NCBI GenBank assembly: GCA_027487835.1
Contig: JAIYCU010000029.1
Span: 62,001 to 126,000, forward strand
Reading direction: 5' to 3'
Length of the DNA: 64,000 nucleotides
Origin: Bacteroidota bacterium
Lineage (GTDB): Bacteria > Bacteroidota > Bacteroidia > UKL13-3
Under the pieces are notes generated by a model. That model worked only from the letters and a program-made list of their open reading frames with translations. It searched no databases and was not told the DNA's origin. This document shows, piece by piece, positions 53,241 to 63,026 of the stretch (the first letter of the stretch is position 1; every line of letters begins with the position of its first letter). The position numbers and the translations under genes are program-made.

Positions 53241-54144
53241 GTATCACGCACCTGTTATGCTGCAAGAATGTTTAGATGGCTTATCCATTGATCCAAGCGC
53301 TACCTACGTAGATGTTACTTTTGGTGGGGGCGGTCATTCTAATGCCATTCTATCTTTATTAAATAAAAAGGGAAAGTTAGTAGCCTTTGATCAAGATGAG
53401 GACGCTAAGGCAAATTTGCCTAAGGATGATAAGTTAATTTTTATTGATCAAAATTTTGAGTTTATGCTCAATCATTTAGATTATCAAGGCTTATTGCCAG
53501 TTGCGGGTATCTTGGCAGATTTGGGCGTAAGCTCGCACCAATTTGATGAAGCAGAAAGAGGATTCTCTTTTAGATTTGATGAAGCTGTGTTGGATATGCG
53601 CATGAACTACACTACAGGTCGTTCTGCTAAAGATTTACTAAACCAACTTCCTGAAGCCGCAATTGCAGATATTTTATACCAATATGGTGAGTTATCTAAT
53701 TCAAGAGCTCTAGCCAGAGAGATAGTTTCTTATAGAAGTTTGAACCCAATAGAAACGGTGGGTCACTTAAAAGATGCGTTAAAGAAATATACGCCAAAGT
53801 TTGGCGATTATAAATTTTTCGCCCAAGTTTTTCAAGCCTTGCGCATTGAGGTTAACCAGGAATTAGAAGTGTTAAAATCTTTTTTAATTCAGGTTCCTAA
53901 AGTGCTAAAACCAGGCGGAAGATTAGTGGTAATGAGTTACCATTCTTTAGAGGATAGGTTGGTAAAGAACTTTATACAGTCGGGTAATTTTAATGGCGAA
54001 GTTGAAAAGGATCTATATGGTAATGTGAATCGACCCTTACTGCCGATCTCAAGGAAAGTGGTAACAGCCACTCCAGAAGAGCTTGAAAAGAACCCTCGCT
54101 CAAGAAGTGCTAAGTTAAGAATTGCTGAGAAAATAAGTAGTTAA
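53230..54144 (+). CDS. rsmH: 16S rRNA (cytosine(1402)-N4)-methyltransferase
   Basis: 304 residues (MraW). SAM-binding motif YVDVTFGGGGHSNAIL near residue 25. Further signatures are ILADLGVSSHQFDEAERGFSF, LDMRMNYTTGRSAKDLLN and RLVVMSYHSLEDRLVKNF. It methylates N4 of C1402 in the ribosomal P site. Standard second gene of the dcw cluster. It begins within the mraZ end and is followed by ftsL after 4 bp. Confidence 0.95.
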   Translation: MENKYHAPVMLQECLDGLSIDPSATYVDVTFGGGGHSNAILSLLNKKGKLVAFDQDEDAKANLPKDDKLIFIDQNFEFMLNHLDYQGLLPVAGILADLGVSSHQFDEAERGFSFRFDEAVLDMRMNYTTGRSAKDLLNQLPEAAIADILYQYGELSNSRALAREIVSYRSLNPIETVGHLKDALKKYTPKFGDYKFFAQVFQALRIEVNQELEVLKSFLIQVPKVLKPGGRLVVMSYHSLEDRLVKNFIQSGNFNGEVEKDLYGNVNRPLLPISRKVVTATPEELEKNPRSRSAKLRIAEKISS

Positions 54145-54148
54145 ATAC

Positions 54149-54532
54149 GTGAATAGAATTATTACAGAAGAGGAAGCTAAGGGAACGGTTACGCCTGATC
54201 CAGAAACCCAAAGGTTCACGGAAACGGTGCGCAAAATTGCGGATTATGACTTTAAAATAAATCCTAATGTTTTGCGTCAACAAACCCCTTTTATTCTTTA
54301 CCTGGTTATTTGGGTAGTGCTATTTATTTATAGCAGTCATAGAGCTGAGAAATTAATTCGCGAAACAGACAAACTCACTAAAGAAGTGAAAGACTTAAGA
54401 AGCGAATATGTTTCTGTTTCTAGTGAGCTTATGCGTTCCAGTAAACAAAGTGCTGTAGCTGCTAAGTTAAAAAAGATTGGCATTAAAGAACTCACAACTC
54501 CACCTCAAAAAATTACCTTTAGTGGCAAATAA
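54149..54532 (+). CDS. ftsL: FtsL-like cell division protein
   Basis: 127 residues with a GTG start at 54149; no usable ATG exists before the membrane segment. Topology is a 50-residue cytoplasmic part, one transmembrane segment (FILYLVIWVVLFIYSS, about 50-65) and a periplasmic coiled coil (AEKLIRETDKLTKEVKDLRSEYVSVSSELM). This is the layout of FtsL, which scaffolds FtsQB and activates the FtsWI synthase. Sequence conservation is low in this family, so the name rests on topology and position between rsmH and ftsI. Confidence 0.85.
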   Translation: MNRIITEEEAKGTVTPDPETQRFTETVRKIADYDFKINPNVLRQQTPFILYLVIWVVLFIYSSHRAEKLIRETDKLTKEVKDLRSEYVSVSSELMRSSKQSAVAAKLKKIGIKELTTPPQKITFSGK

Positions 54533-56657
54533 TACCAATACAAGAAAAGCAATTTTTATCCGAAGCATGATGGTGTTTTCGGGTATGCTGTTTTTTGCGG
54601 CTTGGATCATTTATAGCCTAATTAATATTCAATTTATTGAAGGTGATAAATGGCGTAAAATGTCGGAAGAGTTTACCACTCGTGAGTTTGATATTGCGCC
54701 AATTAGAGGTAATATCTTCGATTGTAATGGTAATTTACTTGCTACCTCGGTGCCAATTTATGATATCATTATAGATGCTAATACTCCTGGGTTTACCAAT
54801 ACCGATACCTTTCAACTGCATATAGATTCTCTTTCAATTCAATTGGCTAATTTGTTTAAGGACAAATCGGTTGACAGCTACAAGCAACAATTAACCAAAC
54901 TTAAACTAGCTAGAAAGCAATATAATGTTTTTAAAAAGCGTGTGAGCTATCGTCAAATGAGAGCCATGAGCAAATTTCCAATTTTTAGGAAAGGCAAGTA
55001 CAAAGGTGGATTTATTGCTCTCCCAAAAAGTAGACGCGAAAAACCTTTTGATTTTTTAGCTGAACGCACCATTGGCTTCTCCCAAGTTGGCATAAAACCT
55101 GTGGGTTTAGAGGGTGCTTTTGATTCTATATTAAAAGGTAAAAGTGGCAAGCAAATCTTGCAACGCATTGCAGGAAATTCTTGGATTCCAATTGATGATG
55201 AATCTATGATTGAAGCCCAACAAGGGAAAGACTTGATTACTACGATTGATATTAACCTACAAGATGTGGCTGAACATGCACTCATGAAAACCTTAATAGA
55301 AAATGATGCTGAGTATGGTACAGCCATTCTTATGGAAGTGAGTACAGGTGAATTAAAAGCCATCGCAAACCTAACGCGCGAGTCGCAAGGTGTTTACAAG
55401 GAACGATTTAATTATGCCATTGGAGAAAGCGTGGAACCTGGTTCTACGTTTAAATTGGTTTCGATGATGGCATTATTAAATGATGGCTTTGTAATGCCAA
55501 CTGATAATGTAGATGTTGAAGGAGGTGAGAAAAGATTTTGTAATGCCACCATGAAAGATTCACATTTGGGTGCAGGTGCCATGAGCATGCAATATGCATT
55601 TGAACATTCTTCAAACGTAGCATTTGCAAAGCAAATCAATCATTTTTACGCAAGAAACCCCTCGCAACTTTATGAGCATTATCAAAGACTTGGTCTTACC
55701 AAAAGTTTGGATATTCAAATCAAAGGAACTGGCGCACCAGTTGTAAAAAGTCCGGATAGTCGCAGTTGGTCTTGTACAAGTTTGCCTTGGATGGCCATTG
55801 GTTATGAATTACAATTAACCCCACTTCAGTTGCTTACTATTTACAATGCAGTAGCAAATAATGGAGTTTTGGTTAGCCCACTTTTAGTTAAAAAGGTAGA
55901 GCAAGAAGGCAGAACGGTTCAAACCTATCATTCAAAAGTAATTAACAAAGAGATTTGTAAGCCTGATGTGATCAAACAATTGCGCAGTATGTTAGAAGGA
56001 GTTGTATTAAGAGGAACAGCTTCTGAGTTAAAAAGTAATCATTATACCTACGCAGGTAAAACAGGAACAGCGGTAGTGGCCAATAATAAAGCAGGTTACC
56101 AATTGGGGGGCAAAAGTTATAGGGCTTCTTTCTGTGGATATTTCCCTGCAGAAAATCCCAAGTACTCATGCTTTGTATTGATTAGCCAGCCAAGAAAAGA
56201 TAACTATTATGCCTCAAAGGTTGCCTTACCCGTGTTTAAAGAAATTGCAGATAAAGTTTATGCAAGTGCTTTGTCTTTGCACCAAGAGTTAAAATTTGCG
56301 GTTAAACAATCAACCGAAGATTTGCCAATTATTCCAATGGCCGATAAGGTGCACATTCAAACTATTTTAAATACTGTTTCCCTTTCTTCACATTTTCATA
56401 ACGACTCAATTCATGAGGATGAAACTGATTGGGTTGCAGGTGTACCGCAAGATAAATCATTGGCCTTAGCACCGATCCTGTTAGAGGTTAAAGGTGTGCC
56501 AAATGTTGTAGGCATGGGTGTTAGAGATGCTGTTTATCTCTTAGAGCGTAAAGGCCTTCAGGTAGAAGTTAAAGGTGTTGGTAAGGTTCGTCGCCAATCC
56601 ATAGCACCTGGCTCTTCTGTAAAAAAGTTTAAAACCATTCAAATAGAATTAAGCTAA
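54522..56657 (+). CDS. ftsI: Penicillin-binding protein 3 (division transpeptidase) with PASTA domain
   Basis: 711 residues from the GTG at 54522. I preferred this over the track start (54477), which would overlap ftsL by 56 bp, and over ATG 54567, which falls at the very edge of the membrane segment. GTG leaves a short basic cytoplasmic tail (ANNTNTRKAIFIRS). Then come a transmembrane segment, the dimerisation domain, and the transpeptidase with EPGSTFKLVSM (SxxK), EHSSNVAF (SxN) and AGKTGTAVV (KTG). One PASTA domain (GVPNVVGMGVRDAVYLLERKG) ends the protein; E. coli FtsI lacks one, while many Bacteroidota and SpoVD-type proteins have it. It cross-links septal peptidoglycan. Confidence 0.9.
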   Translation: MANNTNTRKAIFIRSMMVFSGMLFFAAWIIYSLINIQFIEGDKWRKMSEEFTTREFDIAPIRGNIFDCNGNLLATSVPIYDIIIDANTPGFTNTDTFQLHIDSLSIQLANLFKDKSVDSYKQQLTKLKLARKQYNVFKKRVSYRQMRAMSKFPIFRKGKYKGGFIALPKSRREKPFDFLAERTIGFSQVGIKPVGLEGAFDSILKGKSGKQILQRIAGNSWIPIDDESMIEAQQGKDLITTIDINLQDVAEHALMKTLIENDAEYGTAILMEVSTGELKAIANLTRESQGVYKERFNYAIGESVEPGSTFKLVSMMALLNDGFVMPTDNVDVEGGEKRFCNATMKDSHLGAGAMSMQYAFEHSSNVAFAKQINHFYARNPSQLYEHYQRLGLTKSLDIQIKGTGAPVVKSPDSRSWSCTSLPWMAIGYELQLTPLQLLTIYNAVANNGVLVSPLLVKKVEQEGRTVQTYHSKVINKEICKPDVIKQLRSMLEGVVLRGTASELKSNHYTYAGKTGTAVVANNKAGYQLGGKSYRASFCGYFPAENPKYSCFVLISQPRKDNYYASKVALPVFKEIADKVYASALSLHQELKFAVKQSTEDLPIIPMADKVHIQTILNTVSLSSHFHNDSIHEDETDWVAGVPQDKSLALAPILLEVKGVPNVVGMGVRDAVYLLERKGLQVEVKGVGKVRRQSIAPGSSVKKFKTIQIELS

Positions 56658-58121
56658 GTGAAAACATTATCTCAACTCATATCAGCACTTACTTTTATTG
56701 AACTTATTGGTTCAACCCAAAAGGACATTGCCTTGCTTACCTTTGATAGTAGAGAAGCAAAAAAAGAGGCTATATTCTTTGCTATTAAAGGTACACAAGC
56801 AGATGGTCACCAGTTTATTTCGCAAGTAATTGCCAGCGGTTGCGAAGTAATTATTTGTGAAAATTTACCTGAAACCCTTCAAGATTCTATCACCTATTTA
56901 AAGGTTGAAAATACTTCCTCTGCAATGGCACATATGGCGGCTAAGTTTTATGACGAACCTAGCAAGTCACTTAAGTTAGTAGGCGTAACAGGCACCAATG
57001 GTAAAACAACGGTTGCCACTTTATTATTTAATCTATTTAGGTCATTTGGGTATTCGGTTGGTTTATTATCAACCGTGCAAAATCAAATTGATGATGCAAT
57101 TATTCCATCCACTCATACAACACCCGACGCAATTAGAATCAATGCGCTACTTCGTCAAATGGTAGATAATGGATGCACTTATTGTTTTATGGAAGCAAGC
57201 TCACATGCTATTCATCAAAATAGGATCAAACATTTACATTTTGCTGGTGTTGCTTTTACTAATATTACGCATGATCATTTAGATTATCACAAAACGTTTG
57301 ATGCTTATATCAAAGCTAAGAAACAATTGTTTGATGAAGTAAATGAAGAAGCTTTTGCCTTAACAAATAAGGATGACAAGAACGGTATGGTAATGTTGCA
57401 AAATACCCAAGCTACGCGATATACTTATGGATTGCAACATCTAGCTGATTTTAAAGCGAAGATTATTGAAAGTGACTTTAACGGTATGTTATTAAACCTA
57501 GATGGAGAAGAAGCTTGGTTTAGATTGGTTGGAAACTTTAATGCCTATAATTTATTAACTGTATATGGTATTGCTTGCTTATTGGGTAAAGACAAACAAG
57601 AAATCATTACTCATTTAAGTAGCTTAAACGCTGTTCGTGGAAGATTTGAATACCTCCGCTCGGGTATGGGTGTTGTGGGAATAGTTGATTATGCTCACAC
57701 CCCTGATGCCCTGGAGAATGTTTTAGATACTATCAATCAAACCAGAACCGGAAATGAAACGCTTATAACTGTAATAGGTTGTGGCGGAAATAGAGATGCT
57801 GCTAAACGACCTATTATGGCGCAAGTGGCATGCGAAAAAAGCACACGTGTTATTCTTACTTCTGATAACCCGAGAAATGAAGATCCAGAAACTATTTTAG
57901 ATCAAATGATGCAGGGGGTTCCTCCTTTACATTACAAGAAAACCAGTCGAATTACCGATAGAAAAGAAGCAATAAAAATGGCTGTAAGCCTTGCTCAAAA
58001 AGGTGATATCATCTTAGTGGCTGGCAAAGGTCATGAAACCTATCAGGAGATTAAAGGGGTAAAGCATCCTTTTGATGATAAAGCCTTATTAGATGAAATG
58101 TTTAAAATTTTTGAAGCTTAA
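56658..58121 (+). CDS. murE: UDP-MurNAc-tripeptide synthetase, meso-diaminopimelate-adding
   Basis: 487 residues with a GTG start directly after the ftsI stop; the next in-frame ATG is about 90 codons in, so GTG must be used. ATP site GVTGTNGKTTVATLL near 110, UDP-MurNAc region STHTTPDAIRIN, EASSHAIHQNRI, and the substrate-selecting motif TSDNPRNEDP near 410. DNPR with the following Asn/Glu indicates meso-diaminopimelate rather than lysine. C-terminal AGKGHETYQ is typical. It adds the third stem residue to UDP-MurNAc-L-Ala-D-Glu. Confidence 0.95.
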   Translation: MKTLSQLISALTFIELIGSTQKDIALLTFDSREAKKEAIFFAIKGTQADGHQFISQVIASGCEVIICENLPETLQDSITYLKVENTSSAMAHMAAKFYDEPSKSLKLVGVTGTNGKTTVATLLFNLFRSFGYSVGLLSTVQNQIDDAIIPSTHTTPDAIRINALLRQMVDNGCTYCFMEASSHAIHQNRIKHLHFAGVAFTNITHDHLDYHKTFDAYIKAKKQLFDEVNEEAFALTNKDDKNGMVMLQNTQATRYTYGLQHLADFKAKIIESDFNGMLLNLDGEEAWFRLVGNFNAYNLLTVYGIACLLGKDKQEIITHLSSLNAVRGRFEYLRSGMGVVGIVDYAHTPDALENVLDTINQTRTGNETLITVIGCGGNRDAAKRPIMAQVACEKSTRVILTSDNPRNEDPETILDQMMQGVPPLHYKKTSRITDRKEAIKMAVSLAQKGDIILVAGKGHETYQEIKGVKHPFDDKALLDEMFKIFEA

Positions 58122-58134
58122 TTAAATAAACCTT

Positions 58135-59391
58135 ATGTTATATTACTTATTTGATTACTTAGACCATAACTATAATTTTCCAGGGGCTGGGATGTTTCAG
58201 TTCATCTCTTTTAGAGCGGCATTGGCCATTCTCTTGTCGTTGCTGATTTCCCTAGTTTATGGAAAAACGCTTATCAACAAACTGCGTCAATTACAAGTAA
58301 GTGACGAAATTCGCAACCTTGGATTAGAAGGTGAGCAACAAAAAAAGGGAACGCCTACTATGGGTGGACTCATTATTCTTGCCGCTATTATTATTCCAAC
58401 TTTGTTGTTTGCAAGAATTAATAATGTTTATATAATTCTTATTCTTATCTCCACTGTATGGCTTGGATTGGTAGGCTTTTTGGATGATTACATTAAAGTT
58501 TTTAAGAAGAATAAAGAAGGTTTAGCAGGCAGATTTAAAGTCTTGGGTCAGGTAGGTTTAGGTTTTATAGTAGCCACTACACTTTATTTTAATGAACATG
58601 TAAAGACCAAAGAATTTTATAAGCCTGGAGAGGTTACTGAGGCCTTTATTAAAGAGCATAATTTAAATCCACAGTTGGTCAATAATGAGTTAATGCTTGT
58701 TAAAGACCATAAGGCAACCACTACTACCATTCCGTTCTTTAAAAGTTCGGAGTTCGACTATGCAAACATGTTAAGCTGGATAGGTAGTAGCTATAAAGAT
58801 TATAATTATATCATCTTCTTATTGGTGGTTATTTTCATCATCACAGCTGTTTCTAATGGGGCTAATATAACCGATGGAATAGACGGATTAGCAGCGGGAA
58901 CCTCTGCTATTATATCTTTTGTACTGGGAGTTTTGGCCTATGTAAGTGGCAATATTATTTTTTCTAAATACTTAAACATAATGTACATCCCGCACCTAGA
59001 AGAGATGGTAATTTTTGCGGGTGCTTTAGTAGGAGCTTGTATTGGTTTTCTTTGGTACAATGCATTTCCTGCCCAAGTTTTTATGGGGGATACTGGCAGT
59101 TTAGCCTTAGGTGGAATTATAGCTTCCTTCTCTATCATGGTTCGAAAAGAGTTATTAATTCCAATCTTGTGCGGCATTTTCTTAATAGAAAATCTTTCTG
59201 TGGTAATGCAGGTATCTTACTTTAAATATACTAAGAAAAAGTATGGCGAGGGCAGACGAATTTTTAAAATGTCTCCCCTTCATCATCATTATCAAAAGTT
59301 AGGATTTCATGAATCTAAAATCGTAACGCGTTTTTGGATCATCGGAATTCTATTAGCCATTATTACCATCATCACTTTAAAAGTAAGATAA
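58135..59391 (+). CDS. mraY: Phospho-N-acetylmuramoyl-pentapeptide transferase
   Basis: 418 residues, about ten membrane segments. It transfers phospho-MurNAc-pentapeptide to undecaprenyl phosphate, giving lipid I. Signatures are [11 protein letters not shown], the acidic [49 protein letters not shown] and the histidine-rich [12 protein letters not shown]. Longer than E. coli MraY (360) because of a periplasmic insert around 155-215 ([18 protein letters not shown]...), usual in Bacteroidota. It follows murE by 13 bp and precedes murD by 1 bp. Confidence 0.96.
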   Translation: MLYYLFDYLDHNYNFPGAGMFQFISFRAALAILLSLLISLVYGKTLINKLRQLQVSDEIRNLGLEGEQQKKGTPTMGGLIILAAIIIPTLLFARINNVYIILILISTVWLGLVGFLDDYIKVFKKNKEGLAGRFKVLGQVGLGFIVATTLYFNEHVKTKEFYKPGEVTEAFIKEHNLNPQLVNNELMLVKDHKATTTTIPFFKSSEFDYANMLSWIGSSYKDYNYIIFLLVVIFIITAVSNGANITDGIDGLAAGTSAIISFVLGVLAYVSGNIIFSKYLNIMYIPHLEEMVIFAGALVGACIGFLWYNAFPAQVFMGDTGSLALGGIIASFSIMVRKELLIPILCGIFLIENLSVVMQVSYFKYTKKKYGEGRRIFKMSPLHHHYQKLGFHESKIVTRFWIIGILLAIITIITLKVR

Positions 59392-59392
59392 G

Positions 59393-60736
59393 ATGAAAAG
59401 AGTAGTAATTTTAGGAAGTGGTGAAAGCGGTACTGGTGCTGCCATGCTAGCTAAGTTAAAAGGCTTTGATGTTTTTGTCTCAGACGCTGGCGCCATTAGC
59501 GATGTATATAAAAATGAGCTGCTTCAATTGGAGGTGGCTTTTGAGGAAAACCAACACACTTTTGAATTAATACTTTCTGCTGATGAAGTAATTAAAAGTC
59601 CTGGTATTCCAGAAAAGGCAGAAATTGTTAAAGCCTTGCGCGCAAAGCAAATTCCGATAATCAATGAAATTGAGTTTGCAGCTAGATATACCTCTGCCTA
59701 TAAAATTTGTATTACTGGTACCAATGGCAAAACTACTACCACTTCCCTTACTTATCATTTGCTTAATAAAGCGGGATTAAATGTTGCCCTTGCGGGTAAT
59801 ATTGGTATCAGTATGTGCAGACAAGTTGCAACTGGTAACTATGATTATTTTGTAATAGAAATTTCAAGTTTTCAATTGGATGATATGTATGATTTTAAAG
59901 CCGAAATGGCGGTTATCTGCAATATCACACCAGACCATTTGGATAGATATAATTATGAATTACAGAATTATATCAATGCAAAATTTAGGATCACCCAAAA
60001 TCAGTCTCAACATGATTATTTCATCTATTGTTCAGATGATGAATTAACCATCAATAACCTAAACCAAACTAAGGGCAATGCGCATCAGCTGCCTTTCTCT
60101 CTGCTAAAATCAGAATTACCAGGTGCCTATTTAGACAATGGGCAAATCATTATCACTACACAAAAAAATCAATCAAACCCTTTTACAATGTATACTTCAG
60201 AACTAATCCTTAGAGGCCGTCACAACGCCTACAATTCTATGGCAGCTGCTATTATTGCTAATGCCCTAGACATTCGTAAAGATATTATTAGAGAAGGTCT
60301 TTCCGACTTTCAAAATGTTGAACATCGCTTAGAACAAGTGGCAACCATTAGAGGCGTTGATTATATTAATGATTCTAAGGCTACCAATGTTAACTCTGCT
60401 TGGTACGCACTTGAAAGCATGGATAAACCAACCATCTGGATAGCGGGCGGCGTTGATAAAGGAAATGATTATGCCATGCTAAGCGAGTTAGTAAAAGAAA
60501 AAGTAAGAATAATTGTTTGCATGGGCTTAGATAATGCAAAAATTCATGAAGCTTTTGGGAAAGATGTAGATATGATTTTTAATACTACTAGCGCCCAAGA
60601 AGCGGTGCATGTGGCTGCAAAAATGTCAAAGCCTGGTGAGGCAGTTTTACTTTCGCCTGCTTGTGCATCTTTCGACTTATTTAAGAACTACGAAGATCGT
60701 GGTCGCCAGTTTAAAGCAGCTGTTAAGGCCTTGTAA
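59393..60736 (+). CDS. murD: UDP-N-acetylmuramoylalanine-D-glutamate ligase
   Basis: 447 residues. The N-terminal Rossmann-like UDP site is VVILGSGESGTGAAMLA. The ATP site ITGTNGKTTTTSLTYHLL is near residue 110, then GNIGISM, VIEISSFQLDDM, NITPDHLDRY and YINDSKATNVNSAWYAL in the C-terminal domain; IWIAGGVDKGNDY and LLSPACASFDLFKNYEDRG complete the family pattern. It adds D-glutamate to UDP-MurNAc-L-Ala. One base separates it from mraY and 6 bp from ftsW. Confidence 0.96.
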   Translation: MKRVVILGSGESGTGAAMLAKLKGFDVFVSDAGAISDVYKNELLQLEVAFEENQHTFELILSADEVIKSPGIPEKAEIVKALRAKQIPIINEIEFAARYTSAYKICITGTNGKTTTTSLTYHLLNKAGLNVALAGNIGISMCRQVATGNYDYFVIEISSFQLDDMYDFKAEMAVICNITPDHLDRYNYELQNYINAKFRITQNQSQHDYFIYCSDDELTINNLNQTKGNAHQLPFSLLKSELPGAYLDNGQIIITTQKNQSNPFTMYTSELILRGRHNAYNSMAAAIIANALDIRKDIIREGLSDFQNVEHRLEQVATIRGVDYINDSKATNVNSAWYALESMDKPTIWIAGGVDKGNDYAMLSELVKEKVRIIVCMGLDNAKIHEAFGKDVDMIFNTTSAQEAVHVAAKMSKPGEAVLLSPACASFDLFKNYEDRGRQFKAAVKAL

Positions 60737-60742
60737 GCATTC

Positions 60743-61921
60743 ATGAACTTGTTTACCTGGGAAAAAATCAAACCAGCCGGTGATAAAATCATGTGGCTAA
60801 TTATTATTGCCTTAATGGTATTGGGTTTGCTTGCTGTTTACAGCTCAACCAGTGCCTTGGCCTATAAGAAAAATGGTGGAAACCCAGAAAGCTTTTTAAT
60901 TCAACAGATGTTCTACTTGGGCTTAGGTTTTATGTTGATGTTAGTGGTACATAGCGTCCATTATAAATATTATATCAAGTTCTCTAAGCTCTTAATTTAT
61001 ATTAGTTATATACTTTTGTTTTTAACCATGTTTTATGGTTCTAACACCAACGAAGCACAACGTTGGCTCCGAGTACCTTTTATTGGTATTCAGTTTCAGC
61101 CTTCAGATTTTGCAAAGGTTGCATTGGTGCTTTTTTTAGCAAGAGAATTGGCCGTTCGACAAGATGATATCAAGGATTTTAAAAAGGGGTTTTTACCTAT
61201 TATTATTCATGTTGGACTCACTTGCCTATTAATTGCACCTTCTAATCTTTCCACTTCGCTCGTTATCCTTAGTACCTCCATGGTAATTATGTTTATAGGC
61301 AGAGTAAGTGTAAAACATATATTTTATGTGGGAGGTCCAATCCTTACTGTTATCGTATTGTTAGTTTTACTTTTATTGAATACGCCAGATAGAAAATTAA
61401 ATGGCATGGGACGGGTGAAAACTTGGAAACATCGCATAGAGAATTTTGCAAAAGAATCAGATAATCGAGATGTAACCTTCCAAAACGACCATGCTAAAAT
61501 GGCCATAGCTACAGGTGGTATCATTGGTAAAGGCCCTGGGGGTAGCATAGAACGTAACTCATTGCCTCATGCCTATTCTGATTTTATTTATGCAATTTTT
61601 GCTGAAGAGTATGGGCTTGTTGGCGCACTCGGACTCATGTTTCTTTACCTTTTGTTTATGTATAGGGCCTTCCGAATTTTGCTTAAAAGTCCAAAAGCTT
61701 TTGGTGCGCTCCTTGCCATTGGGCTCTCCTTTGCCTTTGTGATGCAAGCGCTCATTCATATGGCCATTTCTGTAAACATGGTGCCAAATACAGGTTTAAC
61801 ACTTCCTTTTATTTCTAAAGGGGGTACTTCTATCCTTACCACAAGCTTGGCATTTGGCCTAATTATGAGCGTGAGCAGATATGTTGAAACTGAAGATACC
61901 AATGAGTTAAAACCTGTATAG
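60743..61921 (+). CDS. ftsW: FtsW septal peptidoglycan polymerase (SEDS family)
   Basis: 392 residues with ten membrane segments. SEDS motifs are LGLLAVYSSTSALAY in the first segment, RWLRVPFIGIQFQPSDFAKVALVLFLA, KTWKHRIENFAKES in the catalytic loop region, and AEEYGLVGALGLMFLYLLFMYR and MVPNTGLTLPFISKGGTSIL near the end. It polymerises lipid II together with FtsI. The dcw position (murD-ftsW-murG) supports FtsW over RodA. It ends 2 bp before murG. Confidence 0.94.
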   Translation: MNLFTWEKIKPAGDKIMWLIIIALMVLGLLAVYSSTSALAYKKNGGNPESFLIQQMFYLGLGFMLMLVVHSVHYKYYIKFSKLLIYISYILLFLTMFYGSNTNEAQRWLRVPFIGIQFQPSDFAKVALVLFLARELAVRQDDIKDFKKGFLPIIIHVGLTCLLIAPSNLSTSLVILSTSMVIMFIGRVSVKHIFYVGGPILTVIVLLVLLLLNTPDRKLNGMGRVKTWKHRIENFAKESDNRDVTFQNDHAKMAIATGGIIGKGPGGSIERNSLPHAYSDFIYAIFAEEYGLVGALGLMFLYLLFMYRAFRILLKSPKAFGALLAIGLSFAFVMQALIHMAISVNMVPNTGLTLPFISKGGTSILTTSLAFGLIMSVSRYVETEDTNELKPV

Positions 61922-61923
61922 TT

Positions 61924-63024
61924 ATGGCAGAAAACGTAAGAATAATTATAAGTGGTGGTGGCACAGGAGGTCATATTTACCCAGCAATTGCAGTGGCACA
62001 AACCCTAGAGAAAATGCTTCCAAATGGGGTAGAATTTATCTTTGTTGGAGCGGCTGATAGAATGGAAATGGAGAAAGTTCCTAAAGCTGGTTATGCCATC
62101 GAAGGCCTTTGGATAAGCGGATTACAACGTAGTTTAAGTCCTAAAAACTTACTATTTCCCTTTAAAGTTATATCAAGTGTGTGGCAGTCTTTAAGCATCA
62201 TTCATAATTTTAAACCCCACCTTGCTATTGGTTTTGGTGGTTATGCTAGTGGTGCTATGATGTATGCTGCCACTTTAAAAGGCATACCTTCTATGATTCA
62301 CGAACAAAATTCTTATGCAGGCATTACCAATAAAATTCTTAGAAATAGGGTTCGAAAAATTGCAGTTGCCTATGAAGGCATGGAGCGGTTTTTTCCTGCC
62401 TCAAAAATTATACTTACTGGAAATCCAGTTAGGCCAGATATTCTTACCGCAAAGGATAAATATGGGGCAGCTATTTCTTTTTTCGGTTTGAACCCAAATT
62501 GCCCGACTCTCCTAATTATTGGAGGTAGCCTTGGCGCAAGAACCATTAACCAAAGTATGGAAAAAGACTTGCACCTACTACAGCAAAAAAACTATAATAT
62601 AATTTGGCAAACAGGTAAGAGTTTTAAAAGTAACATCGCAGCCAATACAAGCACAGAATGCAAGTTTTTTATGGCCCCCTTTATTTATGAAATGGATCTT
62701 GCCTATGCAGCGGCAGATGTAGTGATTAGTCGCGCTGGGGCGCTATCCATTGCTGAATTGCAACTTACCGCTAAGGCTACCATACTGGTGCCTTCTCCTA
62801 ATGTAAGTGAAGACCATCAAACAAAAAATGCAATGGCCTTGGTAAATAAAAACGCTGCACTTTTAGTAAAGGATTCGGCAGCGCCTACAGATTTAATTCC
62901 AACCGCTATTCAATTAATGGAAGATGCCAACTTGCGCCAACAATTATCTACTCAAATTCAAACAATGGCCCTACATAATGCAGCAGAAAAGATTGCGGCC
63001 GAACTATTATCATTAAAGAACTAA
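61924..63024 (+). CDS. murG: UDP-GlcNAc:lipid I N-acetylglucosamine transferase
   Basis: 366 residues, GT28 glycosyltransferase. The N-terminal glycine-rich loop ISGGGTGGHIYPAIAVA binds the lipid-linked acceptor, then GFGGYASGAMMYAA and HEQNSYAGITNKIL. The C-terminal donor domain shows IGGSLGARTINQS, IWQTGKSF, VISRAGALSIAEL and ASPN-like VPSPNVSEDHQTKNA. It converts lipid I to lipid II at the inner face of the membrane. Two bases separate it from the murC start on each side of a conserved order. Confidence 0.96.
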   Translation: MAENVRIIISGGGTGGHIYPAIAVAQTLEKMLPNGVEFIFVGAADRMEMEKVPKAGYAIEGLWISGLQRSLSPKNLLFPFKVISSVWQSLSIIHNFKPHLAIGFGGYASGAMMYAATLKGIPSMIHEQNSYAGITNKILRNRVRKIAVAYEGMERFFPASKIILTGNPVRPDILTAKDKYGAAISFFGLNPNCPTLLIIGGSLGARTINQSMEKDLHLLQQKNYNIIWQTGKSFKSNIAANTSTECKFFMAPFIYEMDLAYAAADVVISRAGALSIAELQLTAKATILVPSPNVSEDHQTKNAMALVNKNAALLVKDSAAPTDLIPTAIQLMEDANLRQQLSTQIQTMALHNAAEKIAAELLSLKN

Positions 63025-63026
63025 GT

